A stretch of DNA of 7,062 nt from Negativicutes bacterium UBA1444 (GTDB taxonomy: Bacteria; Bacillota; Negativicutes; UBA1444): positions 4,205-11,266 of the forward strand of contig DCTI01000257.1 in the NCBI GenBank assembly GCA_002329525.1, given 5' to 3'. Both the position numbers and the translations under genes were made by a program. Shown one piece after another: positions 5,963-7,062 of the stretch. The notes beneath the pieces were generated by a model. That model was not told the DNA's origin and ran no database searches. It saw only the letters and a program-made list of their open reading frames with translations. Every line of letters starts with the position of its first letter. Positions within the stretch are counted from its first letter, which is position 1.

Positions 5963-7062
5963 ACTTTTTGACCAACAGGGTTGCATTGTGGCCGCCAAAT
6001 CCGAAGGAGTTGGACAGCGCCACCCTGACGGTTTTCGCGCGGGCCTGATTGGGAACATAGTCAAGGTCCAGCTCCGGATCCGGCGTATCATAGTTGATAG
6101 TCGGCGGCATCATGTCATTCACCACCGTCAACGCCGTTGCCACGCATTCGATTCCGCCGGCCGCTCCGAGCAAGTGCCCGGTCATGGACTTAATCGAACT
6201 GACCGCCAATTTAGTGGCATGATCGCCGAACAGAGCCTTGATCCCCAGTGTTTCATTTTTGTCGTTCAGTGGTGTGGACGTTCCATGCGCATTGATGTAA
6301 TCGACATCGGTAGTCGTCAATCCAGCGTCTTTGATTGCCAGTTCCATGCACTTCGCGGCCTGGACCCCTTCCGGTGCCGGCGCAGTCACATGATAGGCGT
6401 CCGCGTTGGTTCCGTACCCGGCCAGTTCCGCGTAAATTCTGGCTCCACGCGCCAACGCATGCTCCAGGGATTCGAGGATTACAATGCCGGAACCCTCGCC
6501 CATCACAAAACCATCACGATCCTTTTCAAAGGGACGGGAGGCTTTTTCCGGTTCGTCATTTCGTGTCGACAAGGCTTTCATGGCACAGAACCCGGCCATT
6601 CCTGCCGGTGAAATGGCCGCTTCCGTACCACCGGCTACCATGACGTCGGCATCGCCGCGCTGGATCACCTTCATGGCGTCGCCGATGCAATTCGTGCCGG
6701 TCGCACAGGCTGTAACCACGCAACTGCTGGGCCCCTGCAGGCCAAAGGCGATCGATACCTGTCCGGCCGCCATATTCGCAATCATCATCGGAATGAAGAA
6801 TGGGCTAATCCGGTTCGGCCCTTTCTCAAACAAAGTTTTGTACTGGTCATGCAGCGTGTCCATTCCGCCGATTCCCGAACCTACGAACGCGCCAATCCGT
6901 GAACGGTCTTCTTTTTCCAAATCCAAGCCCGAGTCGGAGAGAGCCATCCGGGAGGCAGCAATCGCAAACTGCGTGAACCGGTCCATCCGACGGGCTTCTT
7001 TTTTGTCAATGAATGCGGTAGGATCAAAGCCTTTCACTTCGCCGGCAATTTTTGCGTCATAC
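5952..7062 (-). CDS. fabF: Beta-ketoacyl-ACP synthase II FabF (5' end outside window)
   Basis: Condensing enzyme of type II fatty-acid synthesis. It joins acyl-ACP and malonyl-ACP to form beta-ketoacyl-ACP in the cytoplasm. 369 residues are visible; the frame continues past the window edge (no stop, and the first residues [14 protein letters not shown] match the inside of FabF). The catalytic Cys is in [10 protein letters not shown] (residue 119 of the visible part), the first His in [11 protein letters not shown] (259), and the Lys and second His in SIKSMTGH (291 and 296). All four sit exactly 44 positions before E. coli FabF Cys163, His303, Lys335 and His340, so about 44 N-terminal residues are missing. 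NSFGFGGHN near the end is the usual gating-loop region. FabF rather than FabB, from overall resemblance and from its place beside rnc, which is common in clostridia-like Firmicutes. Confidence 0.96.
   Translation of the reverse strand, partial: YDAKIAGEVKGFDPTAFIDKKEARRMDRFTQFAIAASRMALSDSGLDLEKEDRSRIGAFVGSGIGGMDTLHDQYKTLFEKGPNRISPFFIPMMIANMAAGQVSIAFGLQGPSSCVVTACATGTNCIGDAMKVIQRGDADVMVAGGTEAAISPAGMAGFCAMKALSTRNDEPEKASRPFEKDRDGFVMGEGSGIVILESLEHALARGARIYAELAGYGTNADAYHVTAPAPEGVQAAKCMELAIKDAGLTTTDVDYINAHGTSTPLNDKNETLGIKALFGDHATKLAVSSIKSMTGHLLGAAGGIECVATALTVVNDMMPPTINYDTPDPELDLDYVPNQARAKTVRVALSNSFGFGGHNATLLVKKFEK

Noticed and set aside
5963..6091. A 43-residue N-terminal extension of RNase III
   Set aside because: The extra residues lie over the fabF coding end, are unlike any RNase III N-terminus, and would make the protein longer than the family norm.
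5988..6611. A 207-codon plus-strand frame opposite fabF
   Set aside because: It is antisense to an intact, fully conserved FabF and rich in Arg, His and Gln, as expected of a shadow frame.

Overview
All genes in this window lie on the minus strand, so in transcription order they read from high to low coordinates: fabF (5' end beyond the window), rnc, spoVS, smc, ftsY, and the first 51 codons of an unrecognised secreted or envelope protein. The content points to an endospore-forming Firmicute. SpoVS is present, and rnc-smc-ftsY is the classic Firmicute housekeeping cluster. fabF directly upstream of rnc recalls clostridia and Negativicutes (Sporomusa-like lineages) more than Bacillus, where acpP precedes rnc. 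The moderately high GC fits such a group, but the assignment is an inference.

Layout: fabF and rnc overlap by 11 nt and end together at a strong intrinsic terminator (5204-5250). spoVS follows as a one-gene unit, with a sigma-H-like promoter candidate just after that terminator, a perfect ribosome binding site, and its own terminator (4811-4848). A SigA-type extended -10 promoter candidate then starts the smc-ftsY unit. smc and ftsY overlap by 14 nt, and the unit closes with a third intrinsic terminator (194-223). The last gene starts at a GTG 40 nt past that hairpin and opens with a clear signal peptide.

The genes cover fatty-acid elongation (FabF), RNA processing (RNase III), chromosome condensation and segregation (Smc), co-translational membrane targeting (FtsY) and a sporulation regulator (SpoVS). 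No stretch longer than 300 bases lacks a gene. I saw no tRNA, rRNA, CRISPR array, insertion sequence or transfer signature.

This is mostly a core chromosomal region and I found no new multi-gene system. The points most worth checking are: spoVS as an insulated unit inside the rnc-smc cluster with a possible sigma-H promoter; a palindrome and a possible near-leaderless 15-codon ORF in the smc leader; an Asp-to-Glu change in the FtsY G4 motif; and the unknown secreted protein located where ylxM-ffh might be expected.
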